Shown here piece by piece: positions 6,423-6,508 of a stretch of 6,508 nt of DNA (positions within the stretch are counted from its first letter, which is position 1; each line of letters begins with the position of its first letter). The DNA is from Bacteroidia bacterium (GTDB lineage Bacteria; Bacteroidota; Bacteroidia; Cytophagales; Cyclobacteriaceae): the NCBI GenBank assembly GCA_025356795.1, contig JANXRR010000161.1, positions 1 to 6,508 on the forward strand, given 5' to 3'. The position numbers and the translations under genes were made by a program. The notes under the pieces were generated by a model, which worked only from the letters and a program-made list of their open reading frames with translations, was not told the origin of the DNA and searched no databases.

Positions 6423-6508
6423 ATGAAAGATAGTAGAGTTCAAATTGATGTTGAAATACTCAATTTGAAGGCCGCTAATAGGGCGTTCACTTTATTTAGG
6501 GTTAGCTC
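6423..6508 (+). CDS. Possible start of a gene cut by the window edge
   Basis: An ATG at 6423 begins a frame with 28 complete codons and no stop before the window ends. It reads MKDSRVQIDVEILNLKAANR, then AFTLFRVS. The frame has an in-frame TAG at 6387-6389, and 6423 is the first ATG after it; AAGGAA directly precedes it. The N-terminus is charged and amphipathic with no signal peptide, suggesting a cytoplasmic protein. Too little is visible to name a family. It is divergent from the small lysine-rich gene, with 149 bp between the starts. A chance open frame of this length is possible. Confidence 0.4.
   Translation, partial: MKDSRVQIDVEILNLKAANRAFTLFRVS
6439..6469. repeat. Inverted repeat with 10-bp arms near the right edge
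   Basis: TTCAAATTGA (6439-6448) and TCAATTTGAA (6460-6469) are exact reverse complements separated by 11 bp. They lie inside the first codons of the possible gene starting at 6423. The arms are AT-rich, so a chance origin is quite possible. If real, the hairpin would sit in the early coding region of the mRNA. Confidence 0.45.

Noticed and set aside
1..6508. CRISPR array, tRNA or rRNA, insertion sequence, toxin-antitoxin or phage-defence genes
   Set aside because: I saw no regularly spaced repeats, RNA gene signatures, transposase motifs or defence domains in any frame.

Overview
The window most likely comes from a member of the Bacteroidota (Cytophagales or Flavobacteriia-like). The DNA is AT-rich and start codons lack Shine-Dalgarno sequences. 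The adaptor carries a Bacteroidota-style lipoprotein signal, the proteins are rich in Lys and Asn, and a small secreted lysine-rich protein lies beside the operon. This assignment is inferred from sequence style only.

Layout: Positions 1-385 hold no confident intact gene. They contain a 40-bp inverted repeat at the left edge, a protein-like open frame (22-312) with no usable start, a GC-rich dyad (232-244) and a perfect 12-bp palindrome (347-358). The core is a tightly spaced three-gene plus-strand operon: a TolC/CzcC-like outer-membrane channel (386-1642), a CzcB-like lipoprotein adaptor (1657-2769) and a CzcA/CusA-family RND pump (2785-5898), with gaps of 14 and 15 nt. A strong bidirectional hairpin terminator (5920-5957) separates the operon from a convergent minus-strand gene for a small exported lysine-rich protein (5974-6273). 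Positions 6274-6422 are a 149-bp spacer in which I see no clear signal beyond a T8 tract. A possible new plus-strand gene starts at 6423 and runs off the right edge.

How the genes work together: the three operon products form one tripartite CBA efflux complex. The proton-driven inner-membrane pump takes metal ions from the periplasm or cytoplasm, the adaptor links it to the channel, and the channel opens through the outer membrane. The pump keeps the acidic DFG-x3-DGA-x3-VE signature of divalent-cation (Zn/Co/Cd-type) pumps. It has Glu where, by my alignment, the Cu/Ag pump CusA has a metal-binding Met. A divalent metal is therefore the more likely substrate, but the exact ion is not settled.

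I do not see a clearly new biological system. The efflux operon is a known type. The least explained parts are the start-less open frame and dyads upstream of the operon, the convergent lysine-rich protein, and several tracts or repeats that could slip.
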